Assembly: GCF_005780165.1 (NCBI RefSeq)
Contig: NZ_VAUV01000007.1
Span: forward strand, 305,695-369,694
Reading direction: 5' to 3'
DNA from: Phragmitibacter flavus
GTDB lineage: Bacteria; Verrucomicrobiota; Verrucomicrobiia; Verrucomicrobiales; Verrucomicrobiaceae
Length of the DNA: 64,000 bases
The notes below the pieces were generated by a model. It ran no database searches and was not told the DNA's origin. It saw nothing but the letters and a program-made list of their open reading frames with translations. A program made the position numbers and the translations under genes. Shown here piece by piece: positions 9,047 through 18,800 of the stretch (its first letter is position 1; each line of letters starts with the position of its first letter).

Positions 9047-10855
9047 ATGGCCTCACCAACATCAGGAGTCGCTGCATCATCTGCACGGGATCGTGTGATG
9101 GAGGTGGCATCTTCGGAGAGGCAGCCGAGCCGGTGGGAGGCATGCTGGTTTGGATTTCGTTCGCGCTGTTTTAAGTTTCAGCGGTGGTTGAGGAACTGGG
9201 TGAGGGGGGATGTTCGTCGTTTGAGAACCGGAGTGGGCATCGGCGAGTGGGAACCCGTGGCGACGCATGTTTCGCCATTGTTTTCGTCTTCGGAGGTTTC
9301 GGAGTTTACGTTGCAGGCGGGGAAGGTGCACAATTTAAGGTTGGCGGCGAAAGGCTTGAATGGAGTCAAGGTGAAGGCGGGGCAGGTGTGGAGTTTTTGG
9401 GCGCAGGTGGGTCGTCCGGTAAAGAGTCGCGGCTATGTTTATGGGAGGGAAGTGCGCGAGGGTTGCGTGATTCCGGCGGTGGGTGGCGGGCTTTGCCAGA
9501 TGTCGGGAGCGATTTATCAGGGTGCCCTTGATGCGGGTTTGGAGATTGTCGAACGGCATGCGCATACGCGCCGGGTGGCGAGGTCGGGAATGGTGCCGGG
9601 ACGCGATGCGACGGTGTTTTGGAACTATGTGGATTTGAGATTGAGGGCACCGTTTGACTGGCAGATGGAAGTGAGGTTGGAGAATGGTCAGTTGGTGGTG
9701 AAGATTTATTGTGAGCGCGGAATGGGGGCGGCGGGCAAAGGCGGGATGACGAGGGTGAAGGCCGATGACGACGATCATACTGCGGAGTCTTGCGAGAGTT
9801 GCGGGATGGTATCGTGTTTTCGCCATGCGGAGATGGCGGGGTTGAAGACGCAGGCTCGCACGGCGTTTTTGGTGGATGAATGGTGGCCAGAGTTCGATGC
9901 ATGGATAGGCCAGGAACGTGGGGATCGTGACCGGTTGTTGATGCCGATGAAGCCGGGGATGGTGGGCGGAAAGCGTTATCCTTGGTCGGTGAAGGGATGG
10001 GAAAGGGTGTCGGATTTTCCGGCGTTCGTCGTGGGGCGTTCCTGGAGGTCAAGGCGACTTGCGGGACAAGGGGCGGAGCGGCAGAGGTCGTTGTTGAAGT
10101 CTTCCTGTGAACTGGCTTCGCTGTATGAGAAGCATTTGCCGTTTGATGCGCTGCATGTGGTGGTGACACAGAGTTTACTGCCTTATTTGTGGCTATCCGG
10201 CGCTCTGGGTGGGCGGACGTTTGATGTGCTGATGCAGAGGGCTCCGCTGGGGGCGTTGCAGGAGAGTTTGGATCGGGCGTATGCCAGACATCCGGAAAGC
10301 AGCACGTTGGGAGATTTTCGATTGGATGGAGATTTAGTCATGGCGGAGGAAGAGGCATTAAAGCGGGCGAATCGTTGGATCACCCCCAACCGGCAGTTGG
10401 CGGAGATGGCGGGATCGCGAGCGGTGCTGTTGGATTGGACGATGCCGCAAGGCAAGGCGTCTGAAGCGAAAAAGACGTTCTCGAAGCAGATGGTTTTTCC
10501 GGCCAGCACGCTGGGGCGAAAGGGGGCCTACGAGGTCCGGGAAACGGCCCGGACATTGGGATGGACGGTGGTGTTGAGTGGACCGGTTTTGGAGTCAGCC
10601 GAATTTTGGCGAGGGGTGGAGGTGGTCAACTCGGGAGCTGATTGGTTGAATTTCGCGGGTCCAGTGGTGATGCCGGTTTGGGCGGAGAGTCAGCCAAGGC
10701 GATTGTTGTTGGCGTTGGCGAATGGTCGGCCAGTGATCACGACGAAAGCGAGCGGGCTGGAAGGATTGCCAGGGGTGATCGTGATTGAGGAGGGGGCCGC
10801 CGGGGCTTTGATTGAAGCCCTGGGAAGTGTCGGAATGAAAGGGGGATGTGCTTGA
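9047..10855 (+). CDS. VanW-domain protein fused to a GT4-like glycosyltransferase domain
   Basis: A 602-residue protein. Residues about 75-222 fit the VanW domain (PF04294-like): N-x-x-x-AA pattern, PGxxFSF-like segment KAGQVWSFWAQVG, the GGGLCQMSGAIYQGAL core and the GRDATVFWNYVDLR end. A Cys/His cluster follows: C249, C252, C257 and H260 (C-x2-C-x4-C-x2-H), which could bind a metal. Residues about 290-600 resemble a GT-B glycosyltransferase, ending with GRPVITTKASGLEGLPGV. There is no signal peptide. VanW has no established biochemical role. The stop overlaps the ATG of the next gene (TGATG at 10853-10857), so the two may be made together. An internal start at 9098 (MEVASSE) is possible. 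Confidence 0.7.
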   Translation: MASPTSGVAASSARDRVMEVASSERQPSRWEACWFGFRSRCFKFQRWLRNWVRGDVRRLRTGVGIGEWEPVATHVSPLFSSSEVSEFTLQAGKVHNLRLAAKGLNGVKVKAGQVWSFWAQVGRPVKSRGYVYGREVREGCVIPAVGGGLCQMSGAIYQGALDAGLEIVERHAHTRRVARSGMVPGRDATVFWNYVDLRLRAPFDWQMEVRLENGQLVVKIYCERGMGAAGKGGMTRVKADDDDHTAESCESCGMVSCFRHAEMAGLKTQARTAFLVDEWWPEFDAWIGQERGDRDRLLMPMKPGMVGGKRYPWSVKGWERVSDFPAFVVGRSWRSRRLAGQGAERQRSLLKSSCELASLYEKHLPFDALHVVVTQSLLPYLWLSGALGGRTFDVLMQRAPLGALQESLDRAYARHPESSTLGDFRLDGDLVMAEEEALKRANRWITPNRQLAEMAGSRAVLLDWTMPQGKASEAKKTFSKQMVFPASTLGRKGAYEVRETARTLGWTVVLSGPVLESAEFWRGVEVVNSGADWLNFAGPVVMPVWAESQPRRLLLALANGRPVITTKASGLEGLPGVIVIEEGAAGALIEALGSVGMKGGCA

Positions 10856-10929
10856 TGATAAACAAGTTGCAGATCCATAAGCGCAGCAGAGAAGGGCGGT
10901 GCGTTTCCTTCGGAAAGCATCGTTTCCTC

Positions 10930-11925
10930 ATGACTCCCTATCGCGAATTCCGTCAGTCTTTGGTCCGTTCTGCCGCATGGGCGGTAGCGGTTGGAGTGAT
11001 GGTTGGAGCACTGATGGCAATGGGCAGCGAGCCTGGGCGGGATCCTTTTGAGAGGAATGTGGAGCGGATTTTCGGTGACGACAAGTTGGCGGATATCCGG
11101 GTGGTTTTTGGATACGATGACTACAAGGGGTTTTTGGTGACGAAGGATACTTTTCGTGCGCATCGGTTGATCCGGCATTTGCAAATTCGGTCATTCACAG
11201 AAGTGAAGCCGACGGAGGAATTGGCGGAGGAGTTGGGGGTGCCTGCGGACGCGCAGAATTTGAGGATTTATGAGGGCGATGGCAAGGACGGAGAGAGGTT
11301 GAGGGTGTCTTTGATCTGGAGTTCGGCCACCACGGATTCGGCAAAGAACAGCGGGTCGGAGTATGCATTGCAACGGCGTTGCAGCCGGCAGGCGCTGGAT
11401 TTCATGAAGAAGGCGGCGTCGAATGCTGAGGTGATGGCTTACATTGGCCACTCAAGGGGAGGCGGTGGACCAGACACTTACCCGCCAGAGACGAAGGGCG
11501 TGGATGCGGATGGGTTTCCGCTGACGGACTTTTCTTATTATCGACGAACACAACCGGGCCTGGACGCGCTGCGTGGAGATTTTTCGAAGTCGCCCCATTT
11601 GCCGCATATCATTGCGTGGACGTCATGCCGCTCTGAGTCGCACTTCAGCCGCTGGTTTGGCAATGTTTTGAGCGGCAAGGAGCACGCGACCAGTTTGATC
11701 CTCTCAACGAGGTTGACCAGTTACATGCCGATCAACCAGGAGATCCGGGATCAGGACGAGGGATTGATGGCATTTGTGTGTTTGCTGCATTCCCTCCAAT
11801 ACCGGCAAACGAAATCGGTTCTGGAGGAGAACTTGAAGCTCTGCGAGATGGAAGTGGAGCACAATCCCAGGCAGGCGGCCTGGAAGTTGGTTGCTCTGCC
11901 GAGTTCAAATTCGAAATCGAATTGA
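10930..11925 (+). CDS. Exported protein of unknown function with possible His/Cys dyad
   Basis: The frame is open from 10846 and could start at 10855 by TGATG coupling, but a clean signal-like helix begins at the ATG at 10930 (MTPYREF, then about 20 hydrophobic residues), giving 331 residues. I recognise no named family with confidence. Two segments stand out: YIGHSRGGGGPDTYPP with His174, and IIAWTSCRSESHF with Cys233. The order and 59-residue spacing of this His and Cys resemble caspase-like (clan CD) folds. The GHSRGG stretch also resembles a lipase elbow, but no Asp/His partners are evident. It follows the VanW-GT fusion gene directly and ends 4 bases from the convergent sigma factor gene. 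Confidence 0.55.
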   Translation: MTPYREFRQSLVRSAAWAVAVGVMVGALMAMGSEPGRDPFERNVERIFGDDKLADIRVVFGYDDYKGFLVTKDTFRAHRLIRHLQIRSFTEVKPTEELAEELGVPADAQNLRIYEGDGKDGERLRVSLIWSSATTDSAKNSGSEYALQRRCSRQALDFMKKAASNAEVMAYIGHSRGGGGPDTYPPETKGVDADGFPLTDFSYYRRTQPGLDALRGDFSKSPHLPHIIAWTSCRSESHFSRWFGNVLSGKEHATSLILSTRLTSYMPINQEIRDQDEGLMAFVCLLHSLQYRQTKSVLEENLKLCEMEVEHNPRQAAWKLVALPSSNSKSN

Positions 11926-11929
11926 GTCT

Positions 11930-13240
11930 TTAAATTTGTGCTTCGCATTCGGCGAGGCGGCGATTGAGGAAGGCTTGTTCGGATTTTTGTTCCGTGAGGG
12001 CGATGGCCTTGCGCAGATGTTTGGCAGCGGCTGGATGGTTTTGCAGGCGGGCTTCGAATTCGCCCAGCATGGCGTGGGTGAGATAGTAGTTGTCGAGCGT
12101 GGTGTGTTGAGGGATTTGCTGGATGGCATCAATACCAGCCTGGGGTCCGCGGATCTCGCAGATGGCAACGGCCCGGTTGAGGGCGACGATGGGCGAGTCG
12201 TTGAGAAGCACCCATTGATCGTAGAACGAGAGGATGCGTGGCCAGTCGGTGGAGCCGTAGGTGGCAGCGGTGCTGTGACAGGCGGCGATGCCGGCTTGAA
12301 GATGAAACTCGCTGAGTTGGGTGCCCGTGGCGGCGCGGCCGAGATGGGTGAGACCGCGTTCGATCATTTCAAAGTTCCATGCGGCGCGGTTTTGATCTTT
12401 GAGAAGGAGCATGTTGCCATCGGCGTCGACCCGGCTGTTGAATCGCGCGGTGTTGAGACACATGAGGGCAACCAGGGCGTGGGTGCGCGGGGTGTTGGTG
12501 GCGGGATGGGTGGCGAGAAGGGTGCCGAGTTGGATGGCTTCGAGGCACAGGGATTCTTTCATCAGCGACTCGCCATTGCTGGCCTTGTAACCTTCGTTGA
12601 AAAGAAGATAGAGGATTTGCAGAACGGCATCGAGACGAAGGGTGAGCTCTTCGCCGACGGGGATTTCAAAGGGAAGATTGAGTTCGCGAATGTGTTGCCG
12701 GGCGCGGGTGAGGCGTTTGGCGATGGCGGCTTCGGAGATGAGGAATCCCTGGGCGATTTCGGCGGGGCTGAATCCGCACAGGGTTTTGAGTGCGAGGGCG
12801 ATCTGTGCTTCCTGGGGAATGAGTGGATGGCAGCAGGCGAACATGAGTCGCAGCCGGTCGTCCTTGATCTCGTCTTCGAACTTGGCGGCGTCTTCGGGTG
12901 CGCTGGAGGTGGTTGACCAAGTTTCAACCGTGGCGATGATCTGCTCCTGTTTGTTACGGAAGGTTTTTTCGCGACGGATGGTGTCGAGCGCGAGGTGTTT
13001 GGCGGTTTGGGTGAGCCAGGCGGCGGGATTCTGCGGGATGCCGTAATAAGGCCAGGTTTGCAGGGCACGGATGAGGGCCTCTTGAACGAGGTCTTCGGCC
13101 ATTTGCAGTCGCTCGATCCCGAAGATGCCGGTGAGGATGGAGACGAGTTTGCCGGACTCATGGCGGAACAGGTGTTCCGTGAGTTGGGGGATGTTTTGAG
13201 AAGTTGGGCCGGGGGAGGGGAGGGTGGGGCTCGCGTTCAC
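11930..13240 (-). CDS. ECF42-type RNA polymerase sigma factor with C-terminal TPR-like extension
   Basis: A 436-residue protein, far longer than a plain ECF sigma factor. Region 2 is near residues 20-90 (LVQEALIRALQTWPYYGIPQ, then AWLTQTAKHLALD), and region 4 near 150-195 (ALALKTLCGFSPAEIAQGFL and AIAKRLTRARQHIRE) is the helix-turn-helix that reads the -35 element. The 200-residue C-terminal part (LLFNEGYKAS, then repeated helical segments such as SPIVALNRAVAI) is the DUF6596/TPR-like extension of the ECF42 group, proposed to control activity in place of an anti-sigma factor. The gene 4 bases downstream of its DGPF partner fits the known ECF42 arrangement. Confidence 0.85.
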   Translation of the reverse strand: MNASPTLPSPGPTSQNIPQLTEHLFRHESGKLVSILTGIFGIERLQMAEDLVQEALIRALQTWPYYGIPQNPAAWLTQTAKHLALDTIRREKTFRNKQEQIIATVETWSTTSSAPEDAAKFEDEIKDDRLRLMFACCHPLIPQEAQIALALKTLCGFSPAEIAQGFLISEAAIAKRLTRARQHIRELNLPFEIPVGEELTLRLDAVLQILYLLFNEGYKASNGESLMKESLCLEAIQLGTLLATHPATNTPRTHALVALMCLNTARFNSRVDADGNMLLLKDQNRAAWNFEMIERGLTHLGRAATGTQLSEFHLQAGIAACHSTAATYGSTDWPRILSFYDQWVLLNDSPIVALNRAVAICEIRGPQAGIDAIQQIPQHTTLDNYYLTHAMLGEFEARLQNHPAAAKHLRKAIALTEQKSEQAFLNRRLAECEAQI

Positions 13241-13244
13241 CGGC

Positions 13245-13661
13245 TCAGGCCATCATGGCAATGGGTTCGGCGCAGTGCATTTGCGCAGCCTGGGCGACGG
13301 GGCAGATCGGGACGACGGGGCGCACTTCAACCTGAATGCCATAAGGGAGGGCGGGGCATGCCTGGGCGATCTTGACGGCTTCATCAAAGTGGCTGACATT
13401 GACCATGAGAAAGCCACCGATGGCTTCTTTGGATTCGGTAAAGGGTCCATCGGAGACGCTGGCGTTTTTGCCGGTGATGAGTTTGCCTTCGTTGGCAAGC
13501 GGATGTCCGGCGAGGAGTTTGCCTTCTTTGGCAATGCCTTCGATCCAGTCGTTCCAGCGACCCATGGTTTGCTGGACGGATTCAGGAGAAAGTCCGCGAT
13601 GCCAGTTGGTGCCTCGAAAGAGAATGAGGTGTTGGGAAGAGGTGGTGGCTTCAGTGTTCAT
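13245..13661 (-). CDS. DGPF/YCII-domain protein, ECF42 partner
   Basis: A 138-residue protein with the signature DGPFTESKEAIGGF (near residues 70-83) that names the DGPF family, a branch of the YCII-like ferredoxin fold. These proteins are typically encoded next to ECF42 sigma factors and are thought to be part of the sensing circuit or its target; their reaction is unknown. The gene reads into the sigma factor gene with a 4-base gap, so the pair forms an operon with the DGPF gene first. Its C-terminus is Cys-containing (PICPVAQAAQMHC), unlike most short YCII proteins, and might bind metal. Confidence 0.85.
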   Translation of the reverse strand: MNTEATTSSQHLILFRGTNWHRGLSPESVQQTMGRWNDWIEGIAKEGKLLAGHPLANEGKLITGKNASVSDGPFTESKEAIGGFLMVNVSHFDEAVKIAQACPALPYGIQVEVRPVVPICPVAQAAQMHCAEPIAMMA

Positions 13662-13720
13662 GGCTTTGCTAAAGGGTGGTGATGAAGTTTATAACGAACG
13701 GAGGGTTTGATACAAGAAGG

Positions 13721-14032
13721 TTATCGAAGGGGGGCTGCGGGCTTTGATGAATGGGCCGCGGTCAGGAAGCGGGAAACTCGACGGGTGATGAGCCAGATCA
13801 AGGTGGCGGTGGAGATGGCGATGAGTGACCAGTGGAGGCTGGATGCGGCAGACACGGAGATGCCGAGGCCGGTGGCGAGGGCGATGTATCCGGCGAGACA
13901 GGCGGGGCACTTGGGCAGAAGGGCGAGGGTGGCACCGGGAATGATCCAGGCCAGTGTGCGGCCGACTTTTTGCATGAAACGACGTTGGCGTGATGCCTGA
14001 ACGCCCGGGGTGCAGCAAGGATGTGGATTCAT
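13721..14032 (-). CDS. Small membrane protein with intramembrane CxxC motif
   Basis: The start is set at the ATG complementary to 14030-14032 because it overlaps the TGA of the DUF899 gene (ATGA), giving 103 residues. There are two hydrophobic helices, about 25-55 and 60-80. The first ends in PKCPACLAGYIALATGLGIS with C42 and C45; a Cys pair at a membrane interface is common in small MerC-like and redox or metal-handling proteins. A second Cys pair lies near the N-terminus (HPCC). Function is unknown; tight coupling to a thioredoxin-like DUF899 gene hints at a redox role. This is an inference from context. Confidence 0.65.
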   Translation of the reverse strand: MNPHPCCTPGVQASRQRRFMQKVGRTLAWIIPGATLALLPKCPACLAGYIALATGLGISVSAASSLHWSLIAISTATLIWLITRRVSRFLTAAHSSKPAAPLR

Positions 14033-14856
14033 GATTTGATGTAAGTGGGTGAGGGTGCGCATTCGCAGGTCGAGGGTGGAGATTCATGATAACGTCCGGT
14101 TTTGTCGACGTGGCCATCGTGTTGGTAGCGATCATGGTGGCGGACCCAGTCGCTGAGGTTGTTGCGAGGGCCGTGTTCGTTGCGACCCTTGGGCATCATG
14201 TCGAGAATCATGTAGGTGCCGAGGAGTGATTCATCGCCGCGCGCAAAGGCGCTGTAGGTGTGGAAAACTTGACCGGATTCGTCTTTGTAGAAAGCGCTGG
14301 AGCCGGACAGTTCCTCGATCATGGGCTCGGAGTCCTGGAAGTTGTAGGGGACACTGCCGGAGTTCATTTGTTCGGGAGTGAAAGAGACTTCGAAATCGTA
14401 ATTGAAGTCGCTGTTGAATGAAGATACCCAATCGTAAGTCCAGCCCATGCGCTTTTTAAATGCCTGGATTTCCTCAAGAGGGGCGCGTGAAATGACGACG
14501 GGGGTGACGTCGTGATTCTCAAGGTGGATGATGGCTCCTTGAAGGTGGTCGCAGAGAAAAGAGCAGCCGACACAGCCTTCTTTCCAGTCGGGGCCAAACA
14601 TGAAGTGGTAGATATAAAGCTGGCTGCGATGTTTGAAGAGTTGAGCGAGGGTTCGAGGGCCTTCAGTGGTGTCGAACTGGTAAGATTTGTCGAGTTTCAC
14701 CCAGGGAAGTTGCTGGCGTTCGGCGTTTAACTGGTCGCGCATGCGGGTGAGCGATTTTTCTTTTTGCAGCAGAGCTTTGCGCGCCTCAAGCCAAGCGGAT
14801 CGATTGACGATGGGATGAGAAAATGTGTTGATCGTGGCGTTCATGGTCGAGGTCAT
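14029..14856 (-). CDS. DUF899 thioredoxin-like protein
   Basis: A 275-residue protein that fits DUF899 along its length: EARKALLQKEKSLTRMRD, then LPWVKLDKSYQFDT, YIYHFMFGPDW, the Cys group C95, C98 and C102 (EGCVGCSFLCDH), VVISRAPLEEI, and RMGWTYDWVSSFNSDFNYDF. The family has a thioredoxin-like fold and is regarded as a possible thiol oxidoreductase, but no reaction is established. The C-terminal tail is rich in His and Cys (HHDRYQHDGH and STCECAPS) and may bind metal. The gene is translationally coupled to the downstream CxxC membrane protein. The ATG 12 bases inside (MNATIN) is an alternative start. Confidence 0.85.
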   Translation of the reverse strand: MTSTMNATINTFSHPIVNRSAWLEARKALLQKEKSLTRMRDQLNAERQQLPWVKLDKSYQFDTTEGPRTLAQLFKHRSQLYIYHFMFGPDWKEGCVGCSFLCDHLQGAIIHLENHDVTPVVISRAPLEEIQAFKKRMGWTYDWVSSFNSDFNYDFEVSFTPEQMNSGSVPYNFQDSEPMIEELSGSSAFYKDESGQVFHTYSAFARGDESLLGTYMILDMMPKGRNEHGPRNNLSDWVRHHDRYQHDGHVDKTGRYHESPPSTCECAPSPTYIKS

Positions 14857-15022
14857 GTTCGTGGTGTCTGTGGATGTTGGGATGGCGTGTGGTAACGCGG
14901 TTCATGGACACGACGAACGGGATCAACGGCAAAGGACAGCGAGGTTGATTTTGTTAAGGAAGCAGGAATGAGGACAATTTTCGGAAAGATTGGAGTTTTC
15001 ACTGACGTAATGATTTTCATCC
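14857..15022. promoter_or_regulatory. Divergent spacer between DUF899 and IclR genes
   Basis: This 166-base spacer separates the minus-strand DUF899 gene from the plus-strand IclR gene, so it must hold promoters for both. IclR-family regulators often bind their own upstream region, which makes it the natural place for an operator. I see no unambiguous palindrome, and no -35/-10 pair I would defend. The half nearest the IclR gene is AT-richer than the surroundings, as expected for a promoter. Confidence 0.4.
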
Positions 15023-15838
15023 ATGAAAATGCCAATCTCCTCCTCTTCCGAGTCTATTGAGACCGTCGTTGTGCCTATCGAGCAGGAGTCGCAAGCTCCG
15101 GCTTTGCAACGAGGATTGGCGATTCTTGAGTTGCTGGCAGCGGCTGACGGAGGGGTGACGTTGTCGGAAATCAGTGCGGCGTTGCGACTTTCACCCGCAT
15201 CGATTTTTCGCTTAACCGGAGTGCTGGAAGAGGCGGGTTATGTGTGTCGTTGTGACCAGTCGAGGCGATTCACTTTAACCCGCAAACTGTTGCTGCTGGG
15301 GCAGCCGCGACAGGAAGGGCGGGGACTGGTGGAAAGTTGCTTGCCCGCAATGCGTGAGGTGTTGTTGCAGACGGGAGAGACGGTGCAGTTGTGTTGTTTG
15401 GTGGGGGATGAGTGTGTGTTGATTGAGCAACTGGCCTCAACGCATCCGTTCAAGTATCTGGTTGATCTGGGATCGCGTCCGCCGGTGCATTGTTGTGCGC
15501 CAGGAAAAGCGTTGCTGGCGTTTTTGCCTGAGGAGGAGCAGGCGGCGATGGTGGGGCGCTTGAATCTGGTGGCGCATACTCCGCGTTCGATCACGGACCG
15601 GGACACCATGATGGGGGAGTTGGCAAAGATTCGCGAGGCGGGATATGCGGTGGATCGGGGCGAGCATTTTGAGGGGATCCAATGTGTGGCGGCGCCGGTG
15701 CTTGATCGTCATGGACGGGCGGTGGCGGCGATGACCATTGCGGGTCCATCGAGCCGGGTGACGGCGCGCAAGTTTGCCGCCTTGGGGGCGGTGATGAAAC
15801 AGGCGGGGGCTGCGGCTTCTTTGAAGTATCTCGGTTGA
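15023..15838 (+). CDS. IclR-family transcriptional regulator
   Basis: A 271-residue protein with an N-terminal winged helix-turn-helix (ALQRGLAILELLAAADGGVTL, then LRLSPASIFRLTGVLEEAGY, about residues 25-85) and the C-terminal IclR effector domain (about 100-265) with GETVQLCCLVGDECV, CCAPGKALLAFLP and GYAVDRGEHFEGIQCVAAPV. The family binds small metabolites and represses or activates catabolic operons. The PSD1-type gene begins 6 bases after its stop, so regulator, PSD1 and DUF1501 genes look like a single unit and the regulator probably controls it. The effector is unknown; polysaccharide- or aromatic-derived acids are typical for the family. Confidence 0.88.
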   Translation: MKMPISSSSESIETVVVPIEQESQAPALQRGLAILELLAAADGGVTLSEISAALRLSPASIFRLTGVLEEAGYVCRCDQSRRFTLTRKLLLLGQPRQEGRGLVESCLPAMREVLLQTGETVQLCCLVGDECVLIEQLASTHPFKYLVDLGSRPPVHCCAPGKALLAFLPEEEQAAMVGRLNLVAHTPRSITDRDTMMGELAKIREAGYAVDRGEHFEGIQCVAAPVLDRHGRAVAAMTIAGPSSRVTARKFAALGAVMKQAGAAASLKYLG

Positions 15839-15844
15839 GTTGCC

Positions 15845-18800
15845 ATGAAAGCTGTGTTGATCATTTTTGTGGGTTTGCTGACACTGTCATCCCTGAGGTT
15901 GGCGGCGGAGATCACAGCGCAGCAGCGCGAGTTTTTTGAGGCGAAGATCCGGCCGGTGTTGATCGCGGAATGTTATGAATGTCACTCCGGCAAGGAGAGC
16001 AAGGGCGGGTTGTTGCTGGATTCTCGTGGCGCGTTGCGGGAAGGGGGAGATAGTGGAAATTTGCTGCTGCCGGGTGATGGCGATGGGAGTTTGCTGATTG
16101 AGACGTTGAGGCACGCGCATGCGGATCAGGACCTGCACATGCCCAAGAATGGAGCGAAGCTGGAGGAGTCGATCATTGCTGACTTTGTTGCATGGATCAA
16201 CATGGGGGCGCCTGATCCGCGGGATACGGCGGAGGTGGTCGCGACGGGCGAGGGGACATGGGAGCAGACCTACGCGTTGCGGTCGAAGTGGTGGAGTTTC
16301 CAGCCGTTGAAGAAGATCGAACCCGCCAAGGGCGGAGGACATCCGATCGATGGGTTCATTGATGAGAAGTTGCGACTCAATGGATTGAGCAGGGCGGAGA
16401 AGGCCGACAAGCGAACGTTGTTGAGGAGGTTGTCTTTTGCGGTGACGGGTCTGCCGCCGAAGGTGAATGAGATTGAGGAATTTTTGAAGGATGAGTCACC
16501 ACAGGCATGGGCGCGGGCGGTTGACCGATATCTTGCTTCTACGGCGTATGGCGAAACCTGGGCGAGGCATTGGATGGATTTGATGCGCTATGCGGAATCT
16601 CACGGCAGCGAGGGTGATCCATCGATTCCATTTGCGTGGCGGTATCGGGATCACTTGATCCGCGCGTTCAATGATGATGTGCCGTATGACCAGATGGTGA
16701 GGGAACATGTGGCAGGCGATTTATTGGAGTCGGCACGGTGGAACAAGGAGCTCAGGATCAATGAATCGTTGCTGGCCACGGCCAACCTGAGATTGATGGA
16801 GCACGGGTTTCAGCCGGTCGATTCTTTGGATGAACAGGTCAAGACGGTGGACAACCAGGTCGAGGTGTTAACCAAGTCGTTTCTTGGGCTGACGGTGAGT
16901 TGTGCCCGTTGTCATGATCACAAGTTTGATGCGATCAGTCAGAAGGATTATTTTGCTTTGTATGGGATTTTTGCCAGCACGCGGCCGGGGCAGGTGACCT
17001 TGGATGATCCAGAATTGTTGGCGATGCATCGCGAGGAACTGGGGGCATTAAAGGCGAAGATCAAAGCTGGGTTGGTTAAGGAATGGATGACTCAGAGTGA
17101 TCAGATTCCGCAGAGGTTGGATGCGGGCGACGATGAGCTTGAAGAAGTGCAGGAGCGGCTTGCGGCGATGGAGTCGAAGGTGCGGGCGGGTTTGGGGTTG
17201 AATGGGAAACAGTCGACATTGGATGGATTGCCCCGATACATGGCTCGCTGGGACTTTGAAGTGGATGGACGTGACTCAATGGGAATCCTGCCCGTAAAGC
17301 TGGAAGGTGGAGCGGTCGTGCGTGATGGGCGACTGGTGTTGGATGGCAAAGAGGCGTTCGGAAGCGCGACATTGTTGGCAGATGGATTCAAGGAGAAATC
17401 GTTGGAGGCTTGGGTGATGTTGGCGGATGTGGCGCAGCGTGGCGGTGGGGTGGTATCGGTGGAAACGGCGAATGGTTCAGTGTTTGATGGTTTGGTGTTT
17501 GGCGAAATGGTGCCGGGTGAATGGATCGCGGGCAGCAACAATCATCTAAGAACCCAATGTCTTGAGGGTCCGGTGGAGGAGGCGGATAAACTGGTGCATT
17601 TGGTGGTGGTTTACGGCGCGGACAAGCAGGTGACGATGTATCGAAATGGGGTGGTTTATGGCGGCAGTTATTCAGTGGATGATATCCCCGAGTTCAATGC
17701 GGGGGATACGCGGGTGTTGTTGGGGCGTCGACATACGGGTGGCGGGCGGGCGTTTTTGAAGGGTGAGATTGAGGAGGCGGCGATCTATGATGAGTCCTTG
17801 GATGCAAAACAGGTGTCGGCGCTTTTCCGACAGGGGATCAACAAGATGGATGAGGCGCAATTGCTGGCAGGCATGACGGACCTCGAGCGGGTGGAACGTG
17901 GGCGACTGTTGGAACGTCGCAAGGTTTTGTTGGAGAGCCAGATGGCAAAGCAGCGCACGCGGCGGATGGGGGAGAGCAAGTGGGGGACATTTTATCCGTG
18001 GACAGTTTTGAAGGATGTGGGCAGGAAAGATTTACCGGGGAAGTGGGGGGAGTTGGTCGACGAATGGCGAGGAGAATTGGAGTCAAGAAACAGGTTCAAT
18101 GACGAACATTTTGTGCGGCTCTGGGATTTGCAGGGCGCGGATTATTCCAAGTGGAATCTGATGGGGAATGGATTGCCGATAAAGGCGGCGAAGGCCGGGG
18201 AGTTTGTGATTCAGAGTAGCGGAGATTTGGTGGTGAATGCCATTCTGCCAGCAGGGATTTATTCACATGGACTATCAACACGGCACAATGGTTTATTGGT
18301 GTCTCCTTACTTCAATGTGGATGCTTCGGCATTGAGTGTGCGCATGGCGGGTGGGGGCGGAGGTGGAGTGAGGGTGATGATGGACAATTATCCTCTCGGC
18401 GTGAATGAGACTTATCCACAGAGCCGTCCTGATGAGGGTCCGATGAAGTGGGTAAGGCTGGATACGGACTATCGGAAGGGATCGAGGGCTTACCTTGAGA
18501 TGGCAACTTATGATGATCTGACAAGGCCGAAGTTGAATGACGGTGCGACGGAGCAGGAGAAGCCTGATGGTCGTTCGTGGTTTGGCATCTCCGAAGTATG
18601 GCTGAACAAGGATGCTGAAAAGACGCCAAGGGAAGAGGTGATGCCGGTTTCACTATTGATGCGCGGATCTGCTCCTACGGATGTGCAGGGGTTGATTCAC
18701 AAGGTGGTGGAACTTACTAAGGGGTGTTTGGTGGCGTGGGAGAAGGATTCGATGTCGGAGGAACAGCGGGCCTGGCTGGACGATTTGATAAGTCATGGCG

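Noticed and set aside
10846..10929. Longer N-terminus for the exported His/Cys protein
   Set aside because: It would bury the signal helix behind about 28 basic residues; the ATG at 10930 gives a standard signal peptide.
11440..11475. GHSRGG as a lipase nucleophile elbow
   Set aside because: No convincing Asp or His partners downstream; the Cys-containing segment fits another fold better, though still unproven.
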